Shown in pieces: positions 20,130 to 30,899 of a stretch of DNA of 64,000 bases. The number at the start of each line of letters is the position of its first letter. Position 1 is the first letter of the stretch. The notes under the pieces are model-generated. The model ran no database searches. It saw nothing but the letters and a program-made list of their open reading frames with translations, and was not told the origin of the DNA. This DNA comes from Rhizoclosmatium globosum. Its lineage: Eukaryota; Chytridiomycota; Chytridiomycetes; Chytridiales; Chytriomycetaceae. The stretch covers positions 1 to 64,000 of the forward strand of contig MCGO01000144.1 of NCBI GenBank assembly GCA_002104985.1, read 5' to 3'. A program made the translations under genes and the position numbers.

Positions 20130-21454
20130 CTACTGAAACTCATAAGACGCGACAGTTGGCACAAAGTCGTGCAAAAACTCAACAATTTCATGAAACCCTT
20201 TCCTTTGCGCCATTTTCATTGCGGAAATATGATTCGTTGACTTGTCGTGCTTTGCAAGAACTTTAACCACATCTAAATGTCCTTCAAAAACAGCGTTCAG
20301 AATCGCCTGTCCATTCCACGCACTTGGATCCACACGTTCGTCAGACAAGAGCAAGCTGACCATTTTAGCACTTCCCAATCGAGATGCGACGAGTAAAGGC
20401 GTACTGTTCATAACCCCTGGATTGACACGAGGATCCTTCATCAGAATGGAAACAATTTCAAGCATATCATTTTCAACCGCGATGCTGAACGCAATATTGT
20501 CAAATTCACTGGGATCAACACGAGGATCTGACAGCAAAGCCTTGACTGTTTCTGGATGATTCTCTTGGCATGCGGTTAGGATTGCCTCATTGTCACAGTC
20601 ACTGGCATCCACACTATATTGTTATGTTAGTTTCGAGGATAAATTGAAAAATCATCTCACCGCAGATCTTGCATCAACAACTCAACGGTATCTGTGAAAC
20701 CATTCGCTGCTGCCAATATCACAGCTTCATTTCGTTTTGCGCTAGGATCTACTCGATTATCTGAAAGTAGTCGCTTCACAATCTTCAAGTGTCCATTTTC
20801 AGCAGCCATTCTTATGGAATAGTTCAAACAATCTCCTGGATCCACAGCGGTATGTTCTAATAGCATGTTCAAAATTTCCAGATACCCAAACTCGGCCGCG
20901 TGCCGCAAAGAAGCATTGAATTTTGCAGCAGGGTTCACTTGCGGCTGTTTTAACAAGCACGCTACAACTTGCTCGTAGCCCCAAAAACACGACCATCTCA
21001 AACTTCGTTCGCAACATGCTCGGAAGTTATAGCCTCCAGGAAGTCTTTCCAAGGCCCTGAATACTTTCACCGACCTCTCCATAGACATTTTAAGATTTAA
21101 TACTTGACTCATTCGAACATGGTTCATCAGTGGTGTCTGGAATAATTGACCTAAAATAGCAATGTGATAATTTAAAGGCAGCACAGTCCAAACATCGCGT
21201 GTGAACAGAGCCGCACCATTTCCATAAGATTTATAATGAGCGCTTGAAAAATTATAGCTGTTAAAAATAAAAGCCGCAAATCCAGAGTAGCTGATGCCAA
21301 CATTACTTAAGTTGCTGTCAATTGGAACATACAAAAGTATTTGTTCAATAAGCTCGCCGGGTAAGTCTAAAATACCAATAGAAGAATCCAGATAGAATGA
21401 AAGAGACGCGGCACTATCAATCGGCAGCTTGATTTCACATGGCTGGGTGTTCAT
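20130..21454 (-). CDS. F-box-like ankyrin-repeat protein
   Basis: Two exons separated by a 47-bp intron at 20614-20660 (gtgaga...tatag). The splice joins MQDL-R to VDASDCDNEAI and restores the repeat consensus D-RVDPS. ATG at 21454 was chosen because the longer frame starts at TTG. N-terminus: F-box-like LDLPGELIEQILLYVPIDS. From about residue 150 there are seven to eight ankyrin repeats of 33-34 residues, several with the signature LLSDxRVDPSxxxNxAI. This architecture suggests a substrate adaptor in an SCF-type ubiquitin ligase; that role is inferred from domain order only. Such F-box/ankyrin proteins are often expanded in early-diverging fungi. Confidence 0.8.
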
Positions 21455-21735
21455 TGTTTGGTTTATTTTTGATTGTTTCAATACAGATTGTCTTTTCTTT
21501 GAATGAACTAACTAAAACTTATTTGGAAACTCTATCATAACGGCAGGACAATGGAAATGGATGATTTAGAAATACGTCCAGGCTTTTTTCGGATTTTCTG
21601 AATGATTCTGCCAGTTTTCAGGACTTCAGAAAAACGCAAGGAAGAACAAAAACTTTGTTGAATCATAAGGTCAAGTCACTGATTTTAGATAAGAGTTTTG
21701 AAATTCAAGACAAGAAGAAAGTAGAACGTCAGTAG

Positions 21736-23044
21736 CTAGAGCTCTGAACGACGAGAGAAAACATTGGTGTCCTTGTCCACCGAATTGGCACACACATTTC
21801 CATCCTTAAACTCTTTGCAAGATGCTGGTTTGTAGCATAAGCTGGATAGGCAGTATTTTTCCTCGCCGCAATCAACGTCACACTTTCCACAATGCTTCGA
21901 ATTGACTGACAAGTCTTTACACTTTCCGCCACAACAACCAGGAGAGCCGCCGCTCGTACATTTTTGATCACACCCACCACAGTGGGAAGAATTCTCTTTA
22001 GTATTGATAATATTGCCATTACAGCACTTGTCACCTCCTTTAGCTCCCACTTCGTTACCACAGCCGCCACAGTTATTTGAGTCCGTTTTGGTGTTGGCTC
22101 CTTGTCCAGAACAACACATGTCGGCATCTGAACGCCACTGAGTCATACTCTTTCCACATTCGCCACAATTGGCAGTATCGTTTTGTGTGTTTATGGCCAC
22201 GCCAGAACAGCACATATCCCCGCCAGGGGTCTGTAAAGCAACAGATTTGAAGCAATCACCACAATGGTCTGTATCATTTCTTGTGTTTTTACCGCGTCCA
22301 CCACAGCATTTGTCTGCATTTAAGTTATCCAAAGAAGCTGGCCTGTTACAAGCACCACAGTGATCTTTATCGTTCTGAATATCAATTCCTCGTCCGTTAC
22401 AGCATGTGTTTGCCGAATGATTGTCATAAACAGCAAGCCTGCCGCATGCACCGCAGTTGGCCACGTCGTTTTGTAGGTTTCTTGCGATTCCAGAACAGCA
22501 CGTGTCTCCGCTAGGAACAATCTTACCACAGCCACCACAGTTGCTTGTATCATTAGAAAAGTTGACCCACTTTTTTGTATCATAACAATAGTTCTGGTTT
22601 GAATCTGTTGAGCAAATTGCTCTTGGAAAGCTTGGGTTCTGAAGGTATCCGCTGAACACAGTTAGAGCTTTGCAAGCATCCTAAAGGTTGGTTTTCAGCT
22701 CCCTCCGTATTAAATGAATTAATACTAACAACACAGTATGGATTAGCCACCCCTGAACCAAGAGCAGGATAACCGCAAATTTGTTTCTTGCTGATGCAGT
22801 CTCCACTGCCATCCAAAATCCATTTTAAGTCATTACCGCATCTAATCACGTTGTTTGTATCAGAACAGGCGTAAACCCAGTCTGCTTTGCAAGTCCCTCC
22901 GATTTGAAACCCTCTGTAGTTTTGGGCATAAATAGCAGCTTTAGTAGTTGGTGGAACTACTGCAGTCTGGCGTTTCTCTTTGACGACGACAGCGTCAACA
23001 GCAATGAACCCAGCAGCAATGGAGACAAGAAAACTTGTGATCAT
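21736..23044 (-). CDS. Secreted Cys-rich repeat protein (Stig1-like repeats)
   Basis: Starts at ATG 23044 with a signal peptide (MITSFLVSIAAGFIAVDAVV). Exon 1 encodes a ~100-residue Cys-containing domain. A 49-bp intron at 22681-22729 (gttagt...ctttag) joins NPYCV to DACKALTVFSGY in phase 0. Exon 2 carries about nine Cys-rich repeats of roughly 25-30 residues with the pattern CCxGxxxNxxND-xNCGxCG. This spacing resembles the Stig1-type/GGCG-rich extracellular repeats, though the match is to pattern only. Even Cys numbers per repeat suggest disulphide-bonded modules at the cell surface or in the wall. No GPI-like tail is evident; the protein ends KDTNVFSRRSEL. Confidence 0.78.
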
Positions 23045-23637
23045 AATAATCTAGAAAATTGATTTAGTAGATTATTTGTAAATGAAGGGGTAATATAACA
23101 GTGAAGTTTAAATGCAGGATTGTGAAAGCATAAACCTTGTTTTTTGTGAACGTTCTTTTTGAAGTACCATACAACGAAGCCCATGGAACGTTCATGAGCG
23201 AGAAAGAACCGACATAATCCTCCAATCAGAAGAAAGGAAGTCAAATTTGAACAATGGGATGGAGTGCGATTGGCTTGTCCCAAACAGCAACAATGAGATC
23301 GTTTTCATTCTTATTTTCGAACTCAAAGCAATGCATGCCAATATAGATGAGAAAGAGAAGAGGTGTTCGAAAAGCGAAGGTGTTTAAATGTGCGAAAGGG
23401 AGGGAAACGACGGATCCTCGCAGGGATGATGTGCGTAATCGAAATGAGACTTAATTCAAGTTGAACGTTTGCAACTACAAGGTTACATTTATAAATGCCG
23501 CATGCCAAAGTGAGAGATAAGTCGGAAAATACCCACTTTCTAAAATTAGAAATACGAAATTTTCCGAGAAGCACACGTTCTTCCAGTTTGACAGCTTTGA
23601 CAACACACGCCCAACAAGAAACGCACTACCAAAACCA
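23045..23637. promoter_or_regulatory. Divergent intergenic region
   Basis: Lies between the start of the Cys-rich secreted protein (minus) and the start of the CorA transporter (plus), so it should hold both promoters. No TATA pair, repeat or RNA gene stands out. Confidence 0.4.
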
Positions 23638-25361
23638 ATGCCCAAGAAAGACCCCGTCCCCCTCAGTTTCATCCGATCCGATGATCCAGCCACTAATCCA
23701 TCCACTGAAACCGACGACAGCGACCTCGAAAGCCTCCAGGCCAAAGAAGAAGCCTCGAAGCTAAACGACATCAGAGCCGCCGAAGCCTTCCGAAACCTTC
23801 ACAACGACTCCGATTCCGAATCCTCAACTTCAAATTCGAATTCAACGGACAATGCCAACGACGACAACAACGATGACTCACACTCGCAATCAGACAAGTT
23901 GTCGCTGAAAAAGAAGCGATTCACCTTTTCAAAGTCGCCGTCGGGTCTTTATCCAAAGTCGCCTGGCCTGAATCCAAAGAATCCAAAGTCGCCAGGGCTC
24001 AAGGGAATCCAGGCAGCGACCCAGGACACCGAGGAAGACGATGTCAACTTGAAGGACCTAGCCGACTTCTTGATGGCACCGGAATCACTGTCCCGCATTA
24101 AAACTACCTCCTCATTCAGACAGCAGCAGAAACTGATTGAGCAACAGACCCCGCGATTCCTCTTTTACTCTGATAAAACGAAACCACTCAGAGGAACTTC
24201 ACTGCACGATATTCCACTCTGGCAGACATCCTCCGATTCGTCAATCCTCCAAATCCTCGAATCAAGCCCATTCTGGATAAACGTGTGCTCGCCTACAGGT
24301 GCCGAAGTTGAAACCTTATCTCGTCTCTTCAAAATCCACCCTCTCACAACTGAAGATATTCAATCGCGCGATTCCCGAGAACGCTGTGAAATCTTTCCAA
24401 ACTACTATTTCGTTTGCATTCAGTCAGCGTATGAGGATGAGGAAAAGGATATGCTCATTCCCATCAGTGTACATATTCTTGTTTTCAAGCAATGCGTTCT
24501 AACGGTACCTATTCACTGGTATTCACGGATTATGTTCTAACGTTATATTAGTTCCATTCCGCCCCGATGGACCACATTGACAAAGTCCTCGAAAGAATCA
24601 AACGATTGACACTCTACGGTGGCTCCTTCTCTCCCGATTGGCTCAACTATGCTCTTATGGATGAAGTGTGCGATGGATTCCTGCCATCCATCAACTACCT
24701 CGAAACTGAAGTTGATTCCATTGACCAACTTGTTCTTGTTTTGACAGCAAACGAAATGGTACCATCCCCCATCTCTTTCCTCATCATATTGATGCCATCA
24801 TCACTAATTTGAGTTTTGCCGAATAGAGTGACATGCTCCGTCGAATCGGAAACGCTCGCCGAAAAGTAACATTCCTGCAAAAGTTTTGCTCCAAGACCGA
24901 TTTACTCAAGCAAGTTATTAAACGAACATCAAACAAAGTCGAAGGTGAAAGTGGACTTTATCTCAGTGATATTCAAGGTTTGTGTTTTCCTGGTCTTCTT
25001 CTCACGTTCCCATTAACCTAACAACTGGATAGACCACATTTTTACAATGACTCAACAACTCGATCATTCAGAGGAAGTACTCTCGAGAACACATCAAAAC
25101 TACCTTGCTCAAATCTCAATTGAAATGGCAGCAATCTCGAATCGAAGTGCAGAACTTGGAAATAAGGCCACCATTGTTGCTGCTATTCTGATTCCATGGA
25201 ACATTGTTGCCGGTCTGTTTGGTATGAACGTGCGAGTACCAGGACGCGATGTCGATGGTGAAGAATGTGTTTGGTTCTGGGGTCTTGTTGGAGGAATGAG
25301 TGTCTGGTCTGTCATTGCGTTTTATCTGTGCCGCAATTATTTTATTACAAGCAAGAAATAA
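23638..25361 (+). CDS. CorA/Alr-type Mg2+ transporter
   Basis: Four exons, with introns at 24505-24551 (47 bp), 24759-24826 (68 bp) and 24978-25032 (55 bp). The splices join CVLT to FHSAPMDHID, ANEM to SDMLRRIG, and SDIQ to DHIFTMTQQ. The N-terminal ~180 residues are acidic and Ser/Asn-rich with repeated KSPGL motifs, a long cytosolic tail as in fungal Alr1/Mnr2 proteins. The CorA cytoplasmic domain follows (WINVCSPTGAEVETLSRLFK, HPLTTEDIQ). The C-terminus has two membrane helices, the first ending in the diagnostic GMN loop (AGLFGMNVRVPG). Likely a magnesium importer of plasma membrane or vacuole; which membrane cannot be told from sequence. Confidence 0.92.
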
Positions 25362-25469
25362 TCTAGGTTTCTTTTTAACTTTGATTTCGAGATAGCATAG
25401 AGGTTGGATTGCTAGATGACAGGAATAATAATTTCAAACGGACTTTATTCCACGTAAATAACACCAAAC

Positions 25470-26413
25470 TTAAAGCTTTCCAGTCCAGAGTCTCTTGACA
25501 AAGGCAGTGATTCCGACGTCAGTAGTGTTGAATGCGAAACATCCGTACAAAACAACTCCAGTCACGATTCTGAGACCCCAGGTTCCGATAGTGTTCAAGA
25601 TTCCATACTTTCTAGCTGGGATGTAGTCCTGAACGATACAGTCGAAACCCTAGTATTGACGGTATGAGTCCATCTGAGAATATGCCATCATCCATCGGTG
25701 CAACAACACCATCCTCCCTGCCCTACATTCCTACATTCCAAGACAACATCTTTTAATCCTCCCTCGCAGTCTCGCCTTCTCTCCATCCAGTGCCCACCCC
25801 TCAGATACGTTTCGATCCACAAACATCCCAAATCTCTTTTCCCCCAACGTACAAAACCCAAAGACTCACCAAGTGGGTGTGCAAAGGCAAGACAACACCA
25901 AGTCCAAAGTCCACGAGAGGGATAGGACCCGAGATCAAGGCCGTAGCAACGAGAGGGATAGTAACGACAGAAAGACCGCGTTCAAAGTTCCAGTGGTACG
26001 ATCCGTGGGTTTTGCTCTTCTCGGCCAAGTTGGCTATTTAAAATAGAGTATTAGGTGTCAGGCCGGAGTTTTACTCAAAAGGAGGGCGCAATAGTGTGTG
26101 TGTGGGTTGATAATGTGGGTGCTGGATTTCCAATCTCCCTTCCTTCCTCTCACTCGTTCGATAGGGGGGACAAACACCAACCAGCGTTTGAAGCCACAGC
26201 AGTCTCAACACCTGAGGCAGCAGAAAGGGCCTTGGCTGACTTGTTGAAGAAGGCGACAGGAGCTGCAGAAACAAATAACAAAGTGTTAACCCCAACGTTA
26301 ACCCTAACTTAACCCTGAAGCACAATCTCACCCGAGTGGAATCGCGCAATTCCAACTGATGAAATGCGGGCGGCGGCAAACGATCTCACAGATGGAGTGG
26401 CGAGGGAGAACAT
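25470..26413 (-). CDS. SDH4: Succinate dehydrogenase membrane anchor subunit, paralogue A
   Basis: Four exons. Exon 1 starts at ATG 26413 with a mitochondrial presequence (MFSLATPSVRSFAAARISS). It is joined over an intron with telomere-like ttaacgttggggttaac to AAPVAFFNKSAKAL-type sequence, then to NLAEKSKTHGSYHWNFERGL, and finally to GFDCIVQDYIPARKYGI. The region PLHTHL-GFDCIVQDY carries the haem-ligand His and quinone-site Asp-Tyr typical of SDHD. Three hydrophobic helices are visible, as usual for this complex II anchor. It is followed at once by a second anchor gene on the same strand. The C-terminus is short (KRLWTGKL). Confidence 0.85.
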
Positions 26414-26496
26414 TTCTTTCTTTTGTTGTTCTGTTGGAAAAAATGCAAACTTCTCTCTTTCTTCTGCTTTTTGCCTTTAATTCGTTATTTATTGAT

Positions 26497-27065
26497 TCAG
26501 TCATCTTCCACCTTCAGTCGTAACTCTCTTTTACTCGTTCCAGTCCACAGTTTCTGCATAAAGGCTGTAATCCCTACATCCATCGTGTTGAACGTGAACA
26601 ACCCGTACAGAACGATTCCAGTCACAACCCTGAAAGTCCATGTCGAGACAATGTGCCATATACCGTATTTACGCGCAGGAATATAGTCTTGAATCATACA
26701 ATCGAATCCCTATTATTCAATTCAGACCTGGTCCTTTCACAACAAACACGCACCATATGAACATGGACAGGCAACAGCACTCCGAGCACAAGATCATTAA
26801 TAAAAACGGGCCCCACAATCAGCGATGTCGCAAGAGACGGAATAAGAAGGATCGAATAGAAGCGCTCGGCCATCCAGTGTTCGCTTCCATGCCATTTCGA
26901 CTTGTGTTCTACAAGTGCTCTTGTCAGATATTGAGGCTTTATACACTTGAGAGCTAAGTAACCTGTTCCAGTTGGGTTTGTTGCTGATGAAGGATTCAAG
27001 AGAGCCTGCGATGAAAGCGGTGCTGGTCTTGTCACAGCTGTTTGAATCCGCCTTGGCCTTGTCAT
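26497..27065 (-). CDS. SDH4: Succinate dehydrogenase membrane anchor subunit, paralogue B
   Basis: Starts at ATG 27065 (MTRPRRIQTAVTRPAPL, presequence-like). It contains WHGSEHWMAERFYSILLIPS and VHVHM, spliced over an intron ending near 26709 to GFDCMIQDYIPARKYGIWHI. Three hydrophobic helices and the same His and Asp-Tyr positions as paralogue A are conserved, but the N-termini are unrelated and the C-terminus is longer (TGTSKRELRLKVEDD). A 45-nt in-frame segment (gttact...aagag) near 26960 might be an extra intron. Two different anchors side by side may give alternative complex II forms; this is inference. Confidence 0.83.
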
Positions 27066-27216
27066 GTCTATATATGATTGAGTAAATACTTGGCTTATAA
27101 GAAAAGTGACAAGACTCACGGATCCCGCATCGCCTTAGAGGACTTGTCACGATTGAGAGGTGTTGCATCAGATTTCCAACAAACAAAAGAAACAGTCCCA
27201 TTTAATTCTATCCTTA

Positions 27217-28980
27217 TTATCCAAACGACGCTATACATCCATCACATAGCATTCCTTTCAAACTCCCCAACGGCATTATAATATCACACACAGGACATTT
27301 CAAGTTGGTCTTCACAGATTGACTTGCCTGACTCGTCACTGATGACGTATTCGCCTTCATCCATGGTTTTTTACTGGGCCCCCCACTACTTATTCCTACA
27401 GGAGCTCCAATCGTGGGCGGCACGTTACTTCCAGATGTATTACTCAACCACGGTTTCCGTGCCTGCTGAATCGGCTGCTGCGTTTGTAGTTGAGGCTGCA
27501 CCAAACCAACTTGTGAAATAACGTGTCCCACATTCGCTGTATCAGATACATTCTTCAGATTGCTCGTAGTGTGACGAAGCCATGGCTTGTTCTGATTCAC
27601 ACCCGCACTTCCACTATGCCCCACCAAACCACCTTTCACTGGTGGAATATTTGAAGACGCGTTCGTTGTTGATTTAACAGTATCGCGTATTTCAGGTTCT
27701 GGCGTAGGTGTCGCAACCATACTCGCTACTGTCATCTTCCCAGGCTGTGCACCAGGTTGTTGTGGTTGTTGCGGAGTCGGTCGTTTAAGCCACGGTTTAG
27801 ATCCAGCACCCATCGGTACAGGTCTTTGTCCAGTACTCATTGGTGGTAGTACAACAGGTTGGACATCAACTTTCGATGGCATAGGTACAAAAGAATCTGT
27901 CGACGCCTTGACTGCATTCACGGATGATGAAGAGAATGCAGCGTCATAACTTCGTTTAGGAGACGCGTTCGCTACTACAGGAGACACTGGAAGAGCGGTT
28001 GGCGGTATAGGTTGAGGAGGAATCGGTTTTGACGAGTTGATAGAACCAGTCTGATTATTGGCGCGAAGCCATGGTTTATTTCCGCCAGCTGGTTGTTGTA
28101 CTGGACGTGATAAAGGCTTCATGGACTCCATTCCAGAATTCCCAGCTCCATTTCTATCCGAAAGACCAAAGTTGTGATCAGCAGCACGCGTGGAAGGAGT
28201 TTCGGGCATAGCAAACGAATCAGAATCACTCGCTGAAGGCTGACTGCTCGACACTGTAATAGTTACAGGCCGTTTTGAAGGCGGTGGAAGCTTGGGCATA
28301 AAGAAATCATCATCCTCAATATTATCATCCAGCGTTAAATCAATGACAGATATAGATTGATGAGTCGGTATAGATACGAGAGCAAGAGCAGGTTTCGATG
28401 GTTCCGAATCCACCACCATTGGTTCAGGACTCAACGAAGCCGGTACATAATCCGCAATATTCATCTTTGAGGCAACGTGTGAATTGTGATTGATTTGAGT
28501 TGGAGGGACAACATCCGAATCAATGTCCGAATCCAGATGTGCACCTTGAGCACCATCGCTGCCACACTCAGTCGCAGTCGCAGTCGCAGCCTCGTCTCTC
28601 CGCGCAAACACCGCACAACAATCGCTCAATCGGCGCCAGAGTTCGACTTGCTCCGTGGGCAAAGGCGCGAACAAGCACGGATTTGGGTGGATTGCTGTTG
28701 TTGTTTGAAGGCCGAGACAGGCGGGAAGAGACGGAAACAACGGCGGAACTTGGTTGAATTCAACTGGATTTGGCGATGGTTTGGCTGGGTCAGAAACCTC
28801 GTTTGCCTCAACTTGAGGTGCTTCACCATCAACTGCCTCTGGTCCATCAGTAACAACTGCTGAGGCAAATTGTGGAACAGACTTCCGAACAACCGGAGAT
28901 GGTGAAGATGCTGCATTCGATGTTTTGGGGACAGCAAGGGAAAGCCGCTTCCGTTTCTTCTGTGTGCTTGAAAGATTCAT
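27217..28980 (-). CDS. Disordered protein with KPWL repeats, SUMO-interaction-like motif and C-terminal zinc motif
   Basis: A single long exon from ATG 28980 (587 aa). Composition is Pro/Ser/Thr/Gln-rich and probably largely disordered. An N-terminal TQKKRKR may be a nuclear signal. An acidic-flanked ISVIDLTLDDNIEDDD matches the SUMO-interaction motif consensus. The second half has five spaced copies of a short motif: NKPWLRAN, SKPWLKRP, NKPWLRHT, RKPWLSNT and KKPWMKAN. The C-terminus ends in a CxxC...CxxC pair (KCPVCDIIMPLG, then LCDGCIASFG), likely a small zinc-binding hook. No known family is recognised. The features suggest a nuclear scaffold with a repeated docking peptide. A 5' relic of this gene lies at 30475-30798. 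Confidence 0.75.
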   Translation of the reverse strand: MNLSSTQKKRKRLSLAVPKTSNAASSPSPVVRKSVPQFASAVVTDGPEAVDGEAPQVEANEVSDPAKPSPNPVEFNQVPPLFPSLPACLGLQTTTAIHPNPCLFAPLPTEQVELWRRLSDCCAVFARRDEAATATATECGSDGAQGAHLDSDIDSDVVPPTQINHNSHVASKMNIADYVPASLSPEPMVVDSEPSKPALALVSIPTHQSISVIDLTLDDNIEDDDFFMPKLPPPSKRPVTITVSSSQPSASDSDSFAMPETPSTRAADHNFGLSDRNGAGNSGMESMKPLSRPVQQPAGGNKPWLRANNQTGSINSSKPIPPQPIPPTALPVSPVVANASPKRSYDAAFSSSSVNAVKASTDSFVPMPSKVDVQPVVLPPMSTGQRPVPMGAGSKPWLKRPTPQQPQQPGAQPGKMTVASMVATPTPEPEIRDTVKSTTNASSNIPPVKGGLVGHSGSAGVNQNKPWLRHTTSNLKNVSDTANVGHVISQVGLVQPQLQTQQPIQQARKPWLSNTSGSNVPPTIGAPVGISSGGPSKKPWMKANTSSVTSQASQSVKTNLKCPVCDIIMPLGSLKGMLCDGCIASFG

Positions 28981-29081
28981 CACACTAATCCAAAACTATC
29001 ATCTATCCCTCTTGCTCTTCCCTGCTTAACAAATTTAAAATTTATGCATTTTCACAGCCGTGCATGTAAATCACTTCCATA

Positions 29082-30287
29082 ATGTCAATCTCAACCAGAC
29101 AACTTCTCACATGCATAATCGCAGCCGGAGTCATCGCCGAAGTTGCCTTCACAGGCTCAATCAAATACATTTCACAAACAATTTCCGATGTACGCGCACA
29201 AAAGCGCGTTATCTGGGCTCCGACACTCTTAATCAACGGATACAACTTTTTTTGCATAATAGACATGATTGTAACAGAACTTACGTTCACTCTGAATGAA
29301 AATGATTGCGACTTTGGACAGAGATGGGCGAACGTTATTGCTCACTGCTCTTACTTGACTTTTGGTACAACTTTCTCTTTGCATCTTCATTTCTTAACAA
29401 TGTAAATACCCAACACCAGATTCGTTCATATTGTACAAGACGTATGCAATCAGTGGCTTCAATTCCAAGGTTTTGCTCGGCATAATCACGGTCCTTCTTC
29501 ACCGCCTTGTGTGGACTCTACTTGACCTCATTAATAGTGGTGGATTATGGGATGTCGTTGGAAATCAATGCCTATATAATCAGTATCCACTCTCAGGAAT
29601 CGGTTATAATTCAAGTGATGTCGTCTGCGACGTGTTTTCCTTGACCATCTCCTTTCTATACACATACAAAAACATTTCGGATTCTCAATCCTGGCTTGAA
29701 CGAATACTTCTATTTGAGTCAGGTATGTTTTTTTTGATTGCATCTTGTCATTCCTTCATTTTAGCGGTTGTCTCACAGTTATTCGTTCTGCCATCATATG
29801 TTCTGTCAACTTTTACGGAATTTATGTGTCCACCTTTGTAACTGACGGATTCACCATTCAATTCTTTTACATGATTCAAAACTATGCGTGTGAGTTTTGT
29901 CAGTCACATTCACAAACTCTAATACAAACCCAATGCAAAGACTCCAAAGTCATCAATTCCGAGCTATTCTGTAAGTCATGGCAGCAACATTTGACACGGT
30001 CACATTTAAAAATCAAATCGATAGGGAGTCAACTCCGTAAATCAAGTAATTCACGAGCCTCGACTGTCAAGAATGTAGTCAAGGACTCAATCGCCCGAGC
30101 AAGTGCTGCAATCGCTTCAAGTACCGAAACAAGACGAAGGACTATGGAAAGACTGCGAAAATCCAGTTTTCGCGAAGACAAATTTGTTTCAGACGAGTCA
30201 AAACCAAGAACCATCAACAGAATTGCGGATGAGAATCATCGAAAGCAAAGTATCCACTCACAATCACGATCTTTGGGGCCACAATAA
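29082..30287 (+). CDS. Multi-pass membrane protein, tandem copy 1
   Basis: Five exons. The first runs 29082-29364, then a 55-bp intron at 29365-29419, with further introns after LLFES, after QNYA and within ELF-W. The order is confirmed by the sister gene at 30900-32113, which has the same intron phases. Hydrophobic segments: LLTCIIAAGVIAEVAFTGSI, VIWAPTLLINGYNFFCIIDM, ANVIAHCSYLTF, VLLGIITVLLHRLVWTLLDL, DVFSLTISFLYTY and VIRSAIICSVNFYGIYVS, giving six or seven helices. The C-terminal ~100 residues are polar and basic with predicted helices (SIARASAAIASSTETRRRTM). Receptor-like topology is possible, but no family was recognised. It is transcribed divergently from the KPWL gene over a gap of about 100 bp. 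Confidence 0.78.
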
Positions 30288-30474
30288 ACTCATATGTTGG
30301 TTATTGTGTTTTCAAGCTTGTATAAGTTGAAATTGAAATTTAATGATTGTGGACCTGAATTACATTGAGTTTCTTTATGGCAAACAACAACAACTCCCAG
30401 CTCTTCGCGGTACTCATTTCAGCTGGAGTAGTCACATAAGGTTTAATGCAAGGCTCTTGACGTTACATCTCGAA

Positions 30475-30798
30475 AGCAATTAAAGATGTACACTTTTTGA
30501 TTCAATCGAATTGTTGGTTTGAAGGCCAAGACAATGAGAAAGAGACAGATAAAACAACGGAGCTTTGTTTTTGAATTGGAATTGATATCATGTTGGATTA
30601 ACTGAGTACTTCCTCTCAGCTTGAATTTGGTTTGGATTTTCAACTTCAACAACAACTGCCACTGGTCCACCAATCACAACTGCTAATTCCAGTTGTTGGA
30701 CAGATTTCCGAAAAAATAGATGCAGATGATTCTAAATTTCATTCTAGGTCAGAAAGGGAATGTCGCTTCCGTTTCGTTTGTGTGCTTGAAAGATTCAT
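30475..30798 (-). pseudogene. Truncated relic of the KPWL gene
   Basis: From the ATG at 30798 the minus strand reads MNLSSTQTKRKRHSLSDLE and then a stop, matching MNLSSTQKKRKRLSL of the intact gene. Further nucleotide similarity to the intact 5' region continues to about 30475, with many changes and frameshifts. It was carried along when the neighbouring membrane-protein gene was duplicated and lacks everything downstream. Confidence 0.85.
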
Positions 30799-30899
30799 CG
30801 CATTGTTCATGAATGAATACTCCTAATCTCACTTCCTACCCTTAACAAACTTACAAAATATTATCATTTTCACAGCCGTGTTTGTAAATCACCTGTAAA

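Noticed and set aside
23045..23283. Minus-strand 80-codon ORF upstream of the Cys-rich gene
   Set aside because: No domain or coding pattern, and it starts in the presumed promoter region of the divergent pair.
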